DNA of 64,000 bases, from NCBI GenBank assembly GCA_933207985.1, contig OW240920.1, forward strand, positions 133,190,850 through 133,254,849, in the 5' to 3' direction. The number at the start of each line of letters is the position of its first letter. Position 1 is the stretch's first letter. Made by a program: the position numbers and the translations under genes. Shown one piece after another: positions 35,456 through 46,183 of the stretch. Source of the DNA: Pelobates cultripes. Lineage: Eukaryota; Chordata; Amphibia; Anura; Pelobatidae. The notes under the pieces were generated by a model. That model saw only the letters and a program-made list of their open reading frames with translations, made no database searches and was not told the DNA's origin.

Positions 35456-36722
35456 GCCTACCTGTCACTGGAGGCTGTTGCTGGGGGTCAGACAGCCATC
35501 TTCTGCAGCAGCAAGGTCTGCTGCTTTACGGTGGGGGCGGGGCTTATGTGCGGGAGGCGGGGCTTGGTTTGGGGGCAGGGCTTTGCCGGGAAGCCTGTCA
35601 GTGCTCTCTCCGGCCCCAGCATCTCTGCACAGACAGCACCCAGCGCTCCTCTGGCCAGACTGCCCTGCATTCCCTCGGGCTGTAACAGACGCACACACTG
35701 TTACAGTCCGAGGGAATAGAATTTAAGCACATGGCCAGCAAGTTGCATTCACTTATTTCTAAGAGCTTTTATGGGGGCTTGTCTTTACCATTAGAGACTC
35801 TTAACTTATTCCTATCCCTGTTTCTTTCCACTGTCTCCACTCTCCAGGGTTAGATAATTCTACCCAGTATATTCATTAAGTTCTGATTGTTGCCTTTTGG
35901 CCCCCAAACAACCCAGCAACCCTATACATAGGGGTTATCACTGTACTCGGGAGATGTTGCTGAACATATTGGGCAGTGTTTGGCAGTGACACATAACGGG
36001 ATCTGTTAATTCATGCCTAAAGTACAATGTGTGTGACAAAGAAACAAAAAAAGATTACTACCCAAAAATTTGACAAAGGCTGGTGGTAGAATTCAGTGCA
36101 TGTCTATGACATCACTTGCTGTTCCAGCCTGGCACAGGTCAGAGTATTTTGGCTGTTGCCATCTTCAAACGGTCGTATTTTAAAAACTATAAATTCTACA
36201 GCGAAGAGCTTTATATTGTGAGAATCACAAGACCCAGACCTACATTTTGATGCATAGTATGTCTCTGAAATAATAAAACTGAAGGCACAGTCGCAGTTTA
36301 GATATTGCCCTTCAAATTTGAGCTGGCTAGAGTGGAGTTTCAATGAATGTCAATGGACGGCGTGAGTTGCAAACAAATGGTCATATCGTGAAAACTATCA
36401 GGACTATTGCTTAGCTGTGGACATTTCTAGTGGCAGCAGGGATAGCTGAACGTTTTGATATAAGATTTGTGTAGGTGGGCTTGAAAATGAGGGAGTGGTG
36501 GCAGTTTAGAAATCATGTCCTGATTTTTCAGCTTTTGCCAGCTCCCACTCTAGCTTTGCAATTCATTCCTATGGGACCAACTTCGTCACAAGAACTTTGA
36601 TATTCCGTGAACCATTCGGCGAAACGTTCCACAAAGTAATAGCAATCCAATCGGGAACAATCCGCACGTTTCGGTATATTACGGTCTATGTAGTGTAAAA
36701 ACTGTGGGAGGAGTTAGGGTGG
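35456..36722. other. Non-coding stretch
   Basis: GC-rich block at 35510-35700 with a palindrome GTTACAGTCCGAGGGAAT facing ATTCCCTCGGGCTGTAAC (35669-35717). 36100-36700 is unrecognised. Confidence 0.4.
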
Positions 36723-36723
36723 T

Positions 36724-37128
36724 GTGATAGAATTTATCTTGATTCCAAGGCTCAAGCTTATAGGTGTCATATAATGATATCCTATATTAAAATTGGCTAA
36801 CTAGGACTCAGGAAATGCTTGATGCTTAAACAACACTTAAGACCATATGTGTCTAGTTCTGGGAGCAGAGAGCCCCCACCTAAGATGTCTCTTCTCTAAT
36901 CTTTTTGTTCTTTCTTACCTTGGAACTTATTTGTTATGTGTACATGACGTTCATGCCTATGTCTTACCTGTACTCCCTTCCTATTACTATTCTAAGAGTA
37001 TTTGCACGTAAGCACGTACTTTTTAATGTATAAAACCCAACAAATGAATAAAACGTCAGAGCCTTATTTTGAATACCAACAGGTGTCTGGTGTCTAATTC
37101 TCGCTTCTCCAAGTGCACTTGTAACAAC
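36724..37128 (+). repeat. Possible retroviral LTR remnant
   Basis: Starts TGTGATAGAATT. It has TATAAAACCC at 37030-37039, AATAAAACG at 37048-37056 and a R-U5-like tail (GTGTCTGGTGTCTAATTCTC) ending TTGTAACA at 37128, followed by a primer-site-like AATTTGGGC. The order fits an LTR; no target duplication or second copy was seen. Confidence 0.4.
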
Positions 37129-38000
37129 AATTTGGGCTTCCTCTGAATATAACAAAGATCAACATTCTGATCCACAACAGCTGGTAAATTTGGCTATAAT
37201 AATAATAATAATAATAATAATATATATGTGAGATAACATTAAGTGGTCTTGCTATGCAAGAATACTTAATAAAAAAATAGCATTTTCATATAATGAAAAA
37301 CTGAATGTAATGAGGATAAAAATGCTACATTTTCAATTACATAAAGAAATGAAGACGAGGTTAGGGAAATCATTTAACAAACTTGGATATAAAAAAACAA
37401 ACAAAAAAAAAACAAACAATTATGTAAACCACAGAAAAATATTACTCAAAGTATATTTTATTTAACTTTTTCTTGGTAGCGGTATATATCATTTCAAATA
37501 TACCTGGTGATATTATTTCATTGAATCATATGTTGCAGATGCCCTAGATAACACATTGTATTCACACAAACTGCGGTTTCAAAGACTTACGGAGTTTGAG
37601 TAGTTTGTAAGTAAACCATTTTCTAAACGAGTGTAGACATAATAATACTCTACTTTTTAGGGACTTTATCAACTCTTTGAGATTTGTGAATGAAAAAAAA
37701 CAACATTTTGGTGATGTTAAACTTCTTAATAAATTGTATTTGGCTCTTACTATGGATCTTGAGCATGTTTCTGTTTGTTATACTAGAAAGGAATAACTCA
37801 TCACATTTTCAATAATTAGCTATTAGATTTGACATGTGCCTATCTACTTAAAAAAGGCAATAAAAAGTGAAGCAATCTATCCTCAAATGAACTTTAGAGG
37901 CATTTCTATTTTCAAGAATGATTTGGATTAACAAACGTGGCATTTCAGAAGTATTCAGCAGTGATCTCTCATCACTATTCTATTTAAACAAACTGAAGTG
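37129..38000. other. Non-coding; AAT microsatellite
   Basis: TAA/AAT trinucleotide run at 37196-37222. The rest is AT-rich and unrecognised. Confidence 0.45.
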
Positions 38001-38583
38001 TTAAAGGGACTCTCCAGTGCCGGCAAAAACAAATCCGTTTTCCTGGCACTGCAGGACCCTGCAGTGCCCCTCTCCCTCCCACCCCCCATCCCATGTTGCT
38101 GAAGGGGTTAAAACCCCTTCAGTGACTTACCTGAATTCAGCACCAATGTCCCTCGGCGCTGGGTTAGGTTCCCCCCCGCGCATGGATTTCCGCGATGCTG
38201 GAGGTCCTCACGCACAGCATGAGTACGTCCAGCGTCGTTTAAAACACTTTTCGTGTTCTAAGAACACGAAGTCCGTCTGGTGGCTGTCTGATAGGAATGC
38301 TAAAGGAACGCTAAAAAACTATAACCACTACAGCGCGTTAAGGTGCCAGGAGTGCTCTGGTGCTCCCCAATAAAATGACTCAAACCGTTTTAGAAAATGT
38401 TTACTTCTTACCTGGTTCCATCTCTTTATAGCCTCCAGTAGAGCCGAAAACTCCTGTTAAACGCTTCTGTTAGCTCCCCTGAAGCCCTGCAAAGGGCCAG
38501 TTAACCCTGCACTGCTGAGTTTAGCTCAGGCAGAGAGAGTCTGGCTCTGTGCTGTAGTGCTTATGGTGCCTGGTGTTCTTTAA
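38001..38583. mobile_element. TTAA MITE
   Basis: Begins TTAAAGGGACTCTCCAGTGC and ends GGTGCCTGGTGTTCTTTAA, with TTAA at both ends. Internal palindromes include GAACACGAAGT/ACTTTTCGTGTTC near 38245. Confidence 0.65.
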
Positions 38584-38660
38584 CCCCTTAAGGACCAAAC
38601 TACTGGAATTAAAGGGAATCATGACATGTCACACATGTCATGTGTCCTTAAGGGGTTAAA
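38579..38660. mobile_element. Small foldback MITE (about 80 bp)
   Basis: TTTAACCCCTTAAGGAC at the left pairs with GTCCTTAAGGGGTTAAA at the right, and ATGACATGTC/ACATGTCAT forms an inner stem. It overlaps the TTAA of the preceding MITE. Confidence 0.75.
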
Positions 38661-39149
38661 GGGACATTTAAATCCATTAAAAATATGCTAAAGCACCAAT
38701 CCAAATAAATGAAATAAAACAAAAATGCTTACTTTTACAGTACTGTTTCTGTTTGTGCAAATCTCCACAAATTGGCCTTGAATTTGCTTACTACAGGAAG
38801 TAGTGTGGCCTACATACTCTGAACATGTTTATCCTAGCGCTGCAAGAGTTACAATGTAGGGAGGATGATTAGCTATCTGTGCAAACTGTTCTGCTCAGTG
38901 GAGGGACTTCTGGGACTTGTACTTTAGATACCAGGTTTTCATTTCTGAAAGCCAATAGCTGAACTATAACTGCCAGACAACTTTTCTGTACTTTTCAGTG
39001 ATATTGGCAAAGGGTTATTGAATACTGAAAGTTTGGAGAGAAGGACAGAAAGAGAGCTATAATTTTTGTAGTAATAATACGTTTTTTTAGAATGTGGGAG
39101 GTGGGACAAGGGTGTCAGGGATAATATGCAGAATGTTGCGAAACTTTTT
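38661..39149. other. 3' flank of the glycosyltransferase gene
   Basis: Would hold the gene's 3' UTR on the minus strand. I did not find a clear AATAAA on that strand. 38655-38720 resembles a MITE start. Confidence 0.4.
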
Positions 39150-39888
39150 TTAATGTTTAGCGTTTTGACTGGCTACTTGTTTTTCTTTGATTGATCTTTT
39201 GTTCCGGATTTCATTATGGTTTTTTGGAACCGCAACAAATCTTCGTCTTTTAAGGAATCCTGGGATACCCATACGGTTGTCCCATAAATATTCAGGTGAA
39301 AGGAGCTTTGTCGGTTTGTAATAAATAAAGTATTTGTTTAAATGACTCTCTTCATGCCATAGAGCTTCAATATTTTTCTCTCTGTCTGCCATTATGCCAT
39401 TATGGCAGTAGTTGGTCAATTTGTATATTTCTTCTGTTGTGCCCCCAAAGTAACCTGCTGCGTAATAAAAGTCACCCTCATCATATGGAATGTAGGCCCT
39501 AGACTGTGGCCGCCTTTCATACGTAAAACGTTGTCGAGGTGCGTTATAAAATCCAGGATGTATGGTCCCAAACAATTCACTTAAGCTCTCTACACCAACA
39601 TCGTCACTGAACTGCATGTCAATATCCGCCACAGCCAGGTAGTCAACCTCATTGATGAATCTGTCACGAGTATAATTGCGAATCATCTCCATGCGTCTGA
39701 AGCAAATATCCTGCCACCTTTTGTACGTGGGAGATTGTAGGGTAAATAACTGTCTCCCTTCACCAAGAGTAAAATTGTACTGGTGTACCTCCTCGACTCG
39801 ATCGGTGAGTATGTAATAGTTGACTTTATGTCCTACCATGAAGAATTTTTCAGCTGTTTCAATGAAATTTTTGAGAAACACTACATAC
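39150..39888 (-). CDS. abo: ABO-like family-6 glycosyltransferase, last exon (catalytic domain)
   Basis: Golgi type II membrane enzyme family that adds Gal or GalNAc in alpha-1,3 linkage to glycan acceptors. This exon starts after the acceptor TTGCATTTCAG (AG at 39890-39889), with G completing the codon split at the end of 47583-47717, and runs 739 bp to the stop at 39150. In order it shows [31 protein letters not shown], the metal-binding DxD as [37 protein letters not shown], the donor-site segment [21 protein letters not shown] and [14 protein letters not shown], all GT6 hallmarks. The end is a basic tail ([10 protein letters not shown]) longer than in ABO. The DxD is DID instead of the usual DVD. 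ABO is the closest of ABO/GBGT1/GGTA1 by my reading, but orthology needs a tree. Confidence 0.95.
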
Positions 39889-40245
39889 CTGAAATGCAAG
39901 GAAATAGATGTACAAATCAGTTGTAGATGAAAAAGTTTGCAAATTTGTTTTCTACATTATTAATTGCGATTTTGCTATAAAAAAACCCCATAACATCAGC
40001 TGTAATATTTCAGAATCTAACAATTGACAGTATAGCAAGTCAGTGGACAGGAAAAGTTTCACCCCTGCCACTAGTTTTCGTTAAAAACATCTAGCTTTGT
40101 TATATACCTTGTAGCCAATTTAGACAGATAAAAAAACATTGTTCAGAATTTTCAGTTTGAATAAACAGATGGAGGAAATGAAAATGTAATTTTAAATTAA
40201 GCTTGAATAGAGCAATAGTGGTCCAGGGCCCAGACTTTAACGCAC
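39889..40245. other. Intron sequence
   Basis: Start of the last intron on the acceptor side. AT-rich, nothing recognised. Confidence 0.5.
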
Positions 40246-40372
40246 GCTAGGCAACCTTTGGCACTCCAGATGTTTTGGACTACATATTCCATAATGCATA
40301 TACAGTCATAACCCTGGCAAAGCATCAGGGGAGATGTAGTCCACAACATCTGGAGTGCAAGAGGTTGCTTAC
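40246..40372. mobile_element. Foldback MITE
   Basis: GGCACTCCAGATGTTTTGGA at the left pairs with the complement in GTCCACAACATCTGGAGTGC at the right; the outer ends (GGCAACCT / AGGTTGC) also pair. No coding capacity. Confidence 0.75.
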
Positions 40373-40379
40373 CTCTGCT

Positions 40380-40692
40380 TTAAAGGGACACTCCAAAGTC
40401 CTAGAGCACTTATGTGAAGTGTGTCCTTTTTTTTTCATTTTACAAAAAGTGCAGATTTCAATAGGAATTGACACATGTATACATTAACCTTGTTAAAACC
40501 CTCTGGCTGCCAATCAGACACCTGGTTCTGCTCCTTTCTAGGTGCTTAGCTCAGTGGACTCATTGAACGGTATTGGGAAGTCTGTGTTTGGGCAGCCATG
40601 GAAAGAGGTTTTAGATAAGAAACCTGCAGCTTTTGCAAGTGACATGCTTTTTAAAAAAAAAAAAAAATTGGGTTAGTTGGGTGTCCCTTTAA
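40380..40692. mobile_element. TTAA MITE (313 bp), complete
   Basis: TTAA at 40380-40383 and 40689-40692; termini AGGGACACTCCAAAG and GTTGGGTGTCCCT. A relative without its far end sits in each copy of the triplicated unit (near 52154, 53816, 55478). Confidence 0.75.
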
Positions 40693-41084
40693 TCAACAAG
40701 CAGGGTGAGATTAGAATTTATAATAATACTCAGGCATTTATCTTCAGATATAGTCCTTAACCAGGAAACGCTGGAAATAGTATTAAAAAGTATTAAATTA
40801 AGAGGAAATCCAACTCCGAATCAAATGTTTAAAAGTGGCCCTAAGTTCATTAATTCTCAAATACCATTATTTAAATACATTATTGCCATCCCTATAACAT
40901 TTAAATCTAAGGAAATAATAGCCCCAGCAGCTTCAATTGTCAGGATCCCTCCATATTGTCTCGGAACTCCTCCATGTTGAATTCATCCCAATCGGCATAA
41001 CCGGTATGAGTTCAGGGTTTCACCGATCAGTCTCTGCCCATGCGTCTGACGTCACGCGCTTCGTTTCAAATCACCTTCAATGGG

Positions 41085-41228
41085 GATATGAGCATCAGAA
41101 CTGGACCATGAAGCAATGAAAGAAGGTTGCTTGGTCTGAAGAATCATATTTTCATTTAGAACAGGTGGATGGCCAGGTTCACGTGTGTTGTTTTACTGGG
41201 GAAGAGATGGCAGTAGGATGCACTATTG
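41085..41228 (+). mobile_element. Tc1/mariner-like transposase fragment (first part)
   Basis: Nucleotides such as GGATGGCCAGGTTCACGTGT and GGGGAAGAGATGGCAGTAGG match the middle of the Tc1-like transposase seen in fish and frogs. Continued, after a gap and an insertion, at 41952-42180. Not translatable. Confidence 0.6.
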
Positions 41229-41294
41229 GAAGAAGGCTGTTTGCTATTTATGCTATCTTTTTTTCTGGAAATAGGTAAGCTGAAAGTAAAGATT

Positions 41295-41951
41295 TACATG
41301 GGGATGTCTCTGATGAAGTGATCTGTGATCACGAAACGCGTTAGGCGGAATCTCCACATCGGTACAGTCAGTTCATGAGAGTGAGCGTTTGGAACGCATC
41401 CAGCAGCCGCAGTGGAACGCACGCGGCAAATACACAGTGTTATTCCAGCACGAGGAGGTCCTCATTCACCTCTGTCCGGCCGTCAAGAGAGTGTTACCTA
41501 CATCTTTGGACCCCCAGTCTGCTTTACCTGGTATATCACCTCTCTCATTTGGGACTGTTTTTATTATTAGTCTTTTATATTATTGTGTGTTTTGTAGACA
41601 GTTGATATGTACCAATAAATTTTCACAAATAGTACTCTGTCTGCTGCACCATATATTAGACTTACTTTTAATCCCTTGTGGGATTTATTTTTTTCTTTAT
41701 TATATATCACTTTGTAGTATAATGTATTGATTCTATTAATTATAGAATCTCTACTAGATTAACTCCTTAACAGCCAGTGGATTCCACCTACCTTATTCTA
41801 TAGGAGGTTAAGATCTGACTAGCTGACACATTTAAGGACTATTCAAGGATATTCTTATATATTTATTTATCTGCAATCTGCTTTTCCATTTCCACTGAGT
41901 CCTGTATTCATTATTGATTTATTTCAATAATCATCGTACATGGGGATGTCT
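41295..41951 (+). mobile_element. 627-bp insertion with hammerhead-like 5' end, 15-bp target duplication
   Basis: TACATGGGGATGTCT occurs at 41295-41309 and 41937-41951, bracketing 41310-41936. The insert begins exactly with CTGATGA (41310-41316), then a perfect 6-bp stem (GTGATC-TGT-GATCAC, 41318-41332), then GAAACGCG. This is the layout of a hammerhead core, with one extra A after CTGATGA. Amphibian Penelope-like retroelements are known to carry hammerhead motifs near their ends (established knowledge), so a short Penelope-like derivative is my best guess. No protein is encoded. Confidence 0.7.
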
Positions 41952-42180
41952 GCCTGCATGACTGATTGAATGGAAGGTGGGATGTGCTGGAACAACATAT
42001 CCGAACCATGCAGGCCCCACCTCGCAAGTTGGAGGTCCTAACAGATCTGCTGCTATATTCTTGGTGCCAGATAATACATGTCACATTCTAATGTCATGTG
42101 GAGTCATTGCCTCAACCCATCAGAGGCACAAGTGGCACCTACATGATATTAGGCAGGTGGGTTTAATTTTGTTGCTGTTG
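41952..42180 (+). mobile_element. Tc1/mariner-like transposon 3' part
   Basis: GGGATGTGCTGGAACAACAT, CAGGCCCCACCTCGCAAGTT and the end ATTAGGCAGGTGGGTTTAAT correspond to the C-terminal part and right end of the Tc1-like family whose left end appears at 14528. Decayed. Confidence 0.65.
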
Positions 42181-42990
42181 GGAGTTTTCTTTTTTCTGTT
42201 AAGTTATCTAATTTCACTTCTTGTTTTTAAATGTCTATTGCATATTTATATAGACCTTTTTGGGGGGAAATTTTGCTTTTTTTTATCTGGCTGAGAATCC
42301 ATACTGGGTAAGATTCTACTGATCAACTGCTGGTCAATCTAACTTGCCATCTGCTTTAGGTACAAACACACAACTGAGTAATTAAGGACCTGGGGACTCC
42401 GATCATGGTGATTAAATTACCTTGTATCCCATCTTTCAGAGGGTGGAAGAACAGGGGACATTCAGGGGCGTACCATGAGGTTGGTGAAACCGGCGCCCAT
42501 CAGGGGCGCAGGCCGAGGGGGGGCGCAAAAATCAAGTGTCAGTGTGACAGGTGATTTTTGCGCCCCCCCTGCTCGGCCTGCGCCCCCGGCACCCCACGGA
42601 AGCGTGCGGCTCCACACTCCATTAGGGAACCGCATGTAATGTCAGGCTGTCCGGCTGGAGGGGAGCGCTCCCCTCCAGCCGGTTACTTTGTGAACCCAAG
42701 CGCAAGCACCTCCCCTCAGCACAGGCTCAGCCTCTTACTGCCCGCCAAGCTTCCTGCTGCCTGAGCAGCCTCCTTCACTGGTGCCTGCCGCAAGCTTTGT
42801 GGAGGGGGCGAGGTTATGAATGACATCATATCCCTGCTCCCTGTGTACCACACAGCACGGATGGCGCCCTGTGATGAGGCTTGGCTGCAAGTCAGGACTC
42901 CACAGAGCTGGTCACCTGTCAGCATGCACCTCAAGGACCTGTATGTAAAATAGGTATGTAATTGTGACTGTGTGCATATGTATTTATTTC

Positions 42991-43129
42991 TCTGTATGTA
43001 TATCTCTGTGTGCCTGTATGTGTGTCTCGGTGTGTATGTATGAATGTATGAATGTGTGCATATGTCTCAGTGTGCATGTATGTATGTCTCTCTGTGTGTG
43101 TGTATGTATGTATGTATGTATGTCTCTCT
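42991..43129. repeat. TGTATGTATGTCTCTG minisatellite, part 1
   Basis: Host minisatellite of the outer hAT-type element; it resumes at 44326-44598 and 45426-45545 after the nested insertions. Confidence 0.8.
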
Positions 43130-44325
43130 CAGTGGCGGATCCAGAGCCTGATCTCGGGAGGGGCACTTGTAGATTATTTAAAGAAATAATGCAGACACAA
43201 TAACTACTACAGCTCAGTGTAGTGGTTATGGTGTCAATAGTGCCGGGACCCCCTCCTAGAGTAAGTAGTCAAACCGTTTAAGAACAGTTTGACAACTTAC
43301 CTGAGGTCTGCTGGGAAATGGGGCGGTAGTAGGGCATAGGAGCAGTGGTGTGTGAGTGGTGCAATGTGTAAGGGGTGCAGTGTGTGTGTGTGTGAGGGGG
43401 ACAGTGTGTGAGCAGTGTGTGTGTGTGTGTGAAGGTTGTAGTGTGTGAGTAGGGGGGGCAGTGTATGTCAGGGATGCAGTGTATGTGTGGGACAGTATGT
43501 GTGTGTAACAGTTGCAGTGTGTGTGAATGTGGGCAGTGTGTGTGTATGGGGCAGCAGTGTATGGGGGCAGTGTGTGTGTATGGGGGGCAGTATGTGTGTA
43601 TGATGGCAGTATGTGTGTATGAGGGCAGTATGTGTGTATGGGGGGCAGTGTATGGGGCGTATGTATGGGGGGGCAGTATGTGTATGGGGGGCAAATGTGT
43701 GTATGGGGGCAGCATGGGGGCAGTATGTGTGTGTGTAATGGGGGGGCATGTGTGTATGGGGGGCAGTATGTGTATGGGGGCAGCATGTGTGTATGGGGGG
43801 CAGCATGTGTATGGGGGGGCAGTATGGGGGCTGTGTGTGTGTGTGTTAAGGGTAGGGGGGGGGCTTTTTTATAATAAATATCTTTATTTAATAAAAAAAA
43901 AAATATTCTATGTCCCCCCTCCCTTCTTACCTTTATTGAGGAGGAGGGGGGACATATTTCGTTCCCTGGTGGTCCCAGTGGTGATTCCCTGGTGGTCCCA
44001 GTGGTTACAGTGAACTCTAGCCCACGCTCCCGGGCTAGAGTTCACTCTCGCGAGATTTGGAGCGTTGCCAACGCTCCAAATTTCGCGAGAGGAGGACCCG
44101 CAGGAGCTGCAGACTGAGCTCCCGGGTCCTCCCTCTCCCTCCCCTGCCGGCTGTCAGCAATGTGCCTGCGGACCGGGGAGGGAGATCTCCGATCTCCCCT
44201 CCGGTCCGCAGGCACATTGCAGGGCTAGCACCTGCATGTCCTGGCAGGGGAGAGGGAGACCGGCGGATTTCTCGGGGGGGGCAATTGCCCCGTTGCCCCC
44301 CCCCGGATCCGCCAGTGGTCTCTCT
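43122..44325. mobile_element. Nested hAT-type element 1 (1188 bp)
   Basis: 43130-44317, ends CAGTGGCGGATCC and the complement of CACTGGCGGATCC, flanked by GTCTCTCT on both sides (43122-43129, 44318-44325). The core 43375-43850 is a G-rich GTGTATGGGGGGCAGTAT minisatellite. 44005-44220 holds two palindromes (GAACTCTAGCCC/GGGCTAGAGTTC and CCTGCGGACCGG/CCGGTCCGCAGG). Open frames over the core are artefacts. Confidence 0.87.
43375..43850. repeat. TGTGTATGGGGGGCAG minisatellite
   Basis: About 20-bp G-rich imperfect units inside nested element 1. Confidence 0.85.
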
Positions 44326-44598
44326 TTGCATGTATGTATGTCTCTGTGTGTCTGTATGTGTGTATGTCTCTGTGTGCATGTATGTATGTATGTCTCTGTG
44401 TGCATGTATGTATGCCTCTGTATGCAAGTATGTATGTCTCTCTCTGTACGCAGGTATGTCTCAATCTGTATGCCTGTATGTGTATGTATGCCTGTATATG
44501 TATGCCGGCATGCCTTTACGTCTTTGTATGTATGTTTCTGTATGCCTGTCTCTATGACTGTATGCCTGCATGTCTGTGTATCGCTGTATGTCTCTGTA

Positions 44599-45425
44599 TG
44601 TGTGCACAGTGGTGGATGCTGGTTTTGTGCTGCCCCAGGCATGACAAAACTCAGGCACCTCCCCCCCCCGCCCCACCTTCTAAATACACATAAGCATTCA
44701 CTTACAGACACACATACACTCAGTGTCAGACACACACTTTCACTGACAGACATACACAATCACTAACAGACACATACAGTCACTAACAGACATGCATACA
44801 CTCTCACTAACCGACATGCATACACACTCACTAACAGAAGCACATACTAACACACTCACTAACAGAGACAGACACGCGTACACTCTCACTAACAAATATG
44901 CATACACACTCACTAACAGACACACACACACACTAACACACTCACTAACAGACACACACACACAAACTAACAGACACACACATAGTAACACACTCCCTAA
45001 CAGACACACACACACTCACTAACAGACACACACACACACACATATAGTAACACACTCCCTAACAGACACACAGACACATACACACTCACTAACAACACAC
45101 ACACACTCACAAACAGACACACACACACACTCACAAACAGACACTCACATTTTTTTAAAAAATTCAATCCCTCCAGCCTCCTTACCTGTGGGGCTGCTGG
45201 GCGGCCAGTCACTGCAGTGATGCGGTGCGCGCAAGGGAGTTGAGCAGGAGGATTAGTGCTCCTTCGCCACCTGCCCGGAAAGTGCCGCCGCTGCCAGCCT
45301 GGGGGGCCCTGAAGTGGCCAGCCGGCCAGCTCCTGGGCCCCCGAGGGCAAGAGGCTGGCAAGGTAAAGTGCCGCCCAAGGTAAATGCCTTGTTTGCCTTG
45401 GGGTAAACACACCCCTGTGTGTGCA
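44599..45425. mobile_element. Nested hAT-type element 2 (811 bp)
   Basis: 44607-45417, ends CAGTGGTGGATGC and the complement of CAGGGGTGTGTTTAC, flanked by TGTGTGCA (44599-44606, 45418-45425). The core is a CACTCACTAACAGACACACA minisatellite (44690-45150), followed by a GC-rich right end (45180-45400) similar in style to 60000-60270. Confidence 0.87.
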
Positions 45426-46183
45426 TGTGTCTGCCTGTATATCTCCATGTGACTGTGTCTGTATGTCTCCGTATGACTGTTTCTGTATGTCTCTGCCTGT
45501 GTGTTTCTCTGTGTCTGTATGAATATGCCTGTGTTTGTATGACAGTGTACCTGTATGACGTTGTTTGATTGTGTGCCTTAAAAAAATGATGTCTGTGTGC
45601 CTCTAGATTGCATATCTATGTCTACATGGCTTTGAAGAAAAGACACACAAAGGGATCTGGAGGGACACACAAAACGGACTAAGGGGAGAAATAGGCACAT
45701 AATATGACTGTGGTGGAGAAATAAAACAAAGAAAGGGGCTGGGGGTAAGAGACACAAAAAGGGGACGGGGGTAAGTAAGAGACAAACAAAGGAGGTTGTA
45801 AGACACACTAAAGAGGGGTAATACATTCAAAAGAGGGGATATGAAACACTAAAGAGGGTAAGAAAGTAAGACATTCAAAAGAGGGGGTTACAAGACACAC
45901 AGGTGAAGATGCACTTTTTTTTGCGGGTGGGGGGAAAGGGGGTGGCAAAATGCATCTTCGCCTGTGTGGCTAAAAATCCTTGCACCGGCCCTCACCGCAA
46001 TGTTGGAGGATGAGGAAACATAATATAATGCTAGAGTTATTTCTTTAGCTTCCCTTTAGGTGGTGGAAAACTTTGATCTAAAAAAATTACGTTTTTGTTT
46101 TTTCATGATAAGGGGGGGGGGGAGCGCCGATATGGTTCCTCGCCAAGGGCACTGGAGACCTTCGGTACGCCTCTGGGGACATT

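Larger units (their letters stand above)
42455..46183. mobile_element. Outer hAT-type element (3713 bp) containing two nested hAT-type elements
   Basis: 42463-46175, ends CAGGGGCGTACC and the complement of CAGAGGCGTACC, flanked by GGGACATT at 42455-42462 and 46176-46183. Its own sequence includes a hairpin in GGGCGCAAAAATCA…TGATTTTTGCGCCC, a TGTATGTATGTCTCTG minisatellite and a right-hand GGGGTAAGAGACACA repeat. Two further elements with their own 8-bp duplications sit in the minisatellite. A terminus-like TCCTTGCACCGGCCCT near 45977 may mark another decayed insertion. No transposase is visible. Confidence 0.85.

Noticed and set aside
35122..35726. Frames of 80-170 codons around the CA repeat
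   Set aside because: Thr-His and Cys-Val strings from the repeat, with no conserved protein features.
43256..44766. Overlapping frames up to 233 codons on both strands
   Set aside because: They cover minisatellites and palindromes of the nested hAT-type elements; composition is repeat driven.
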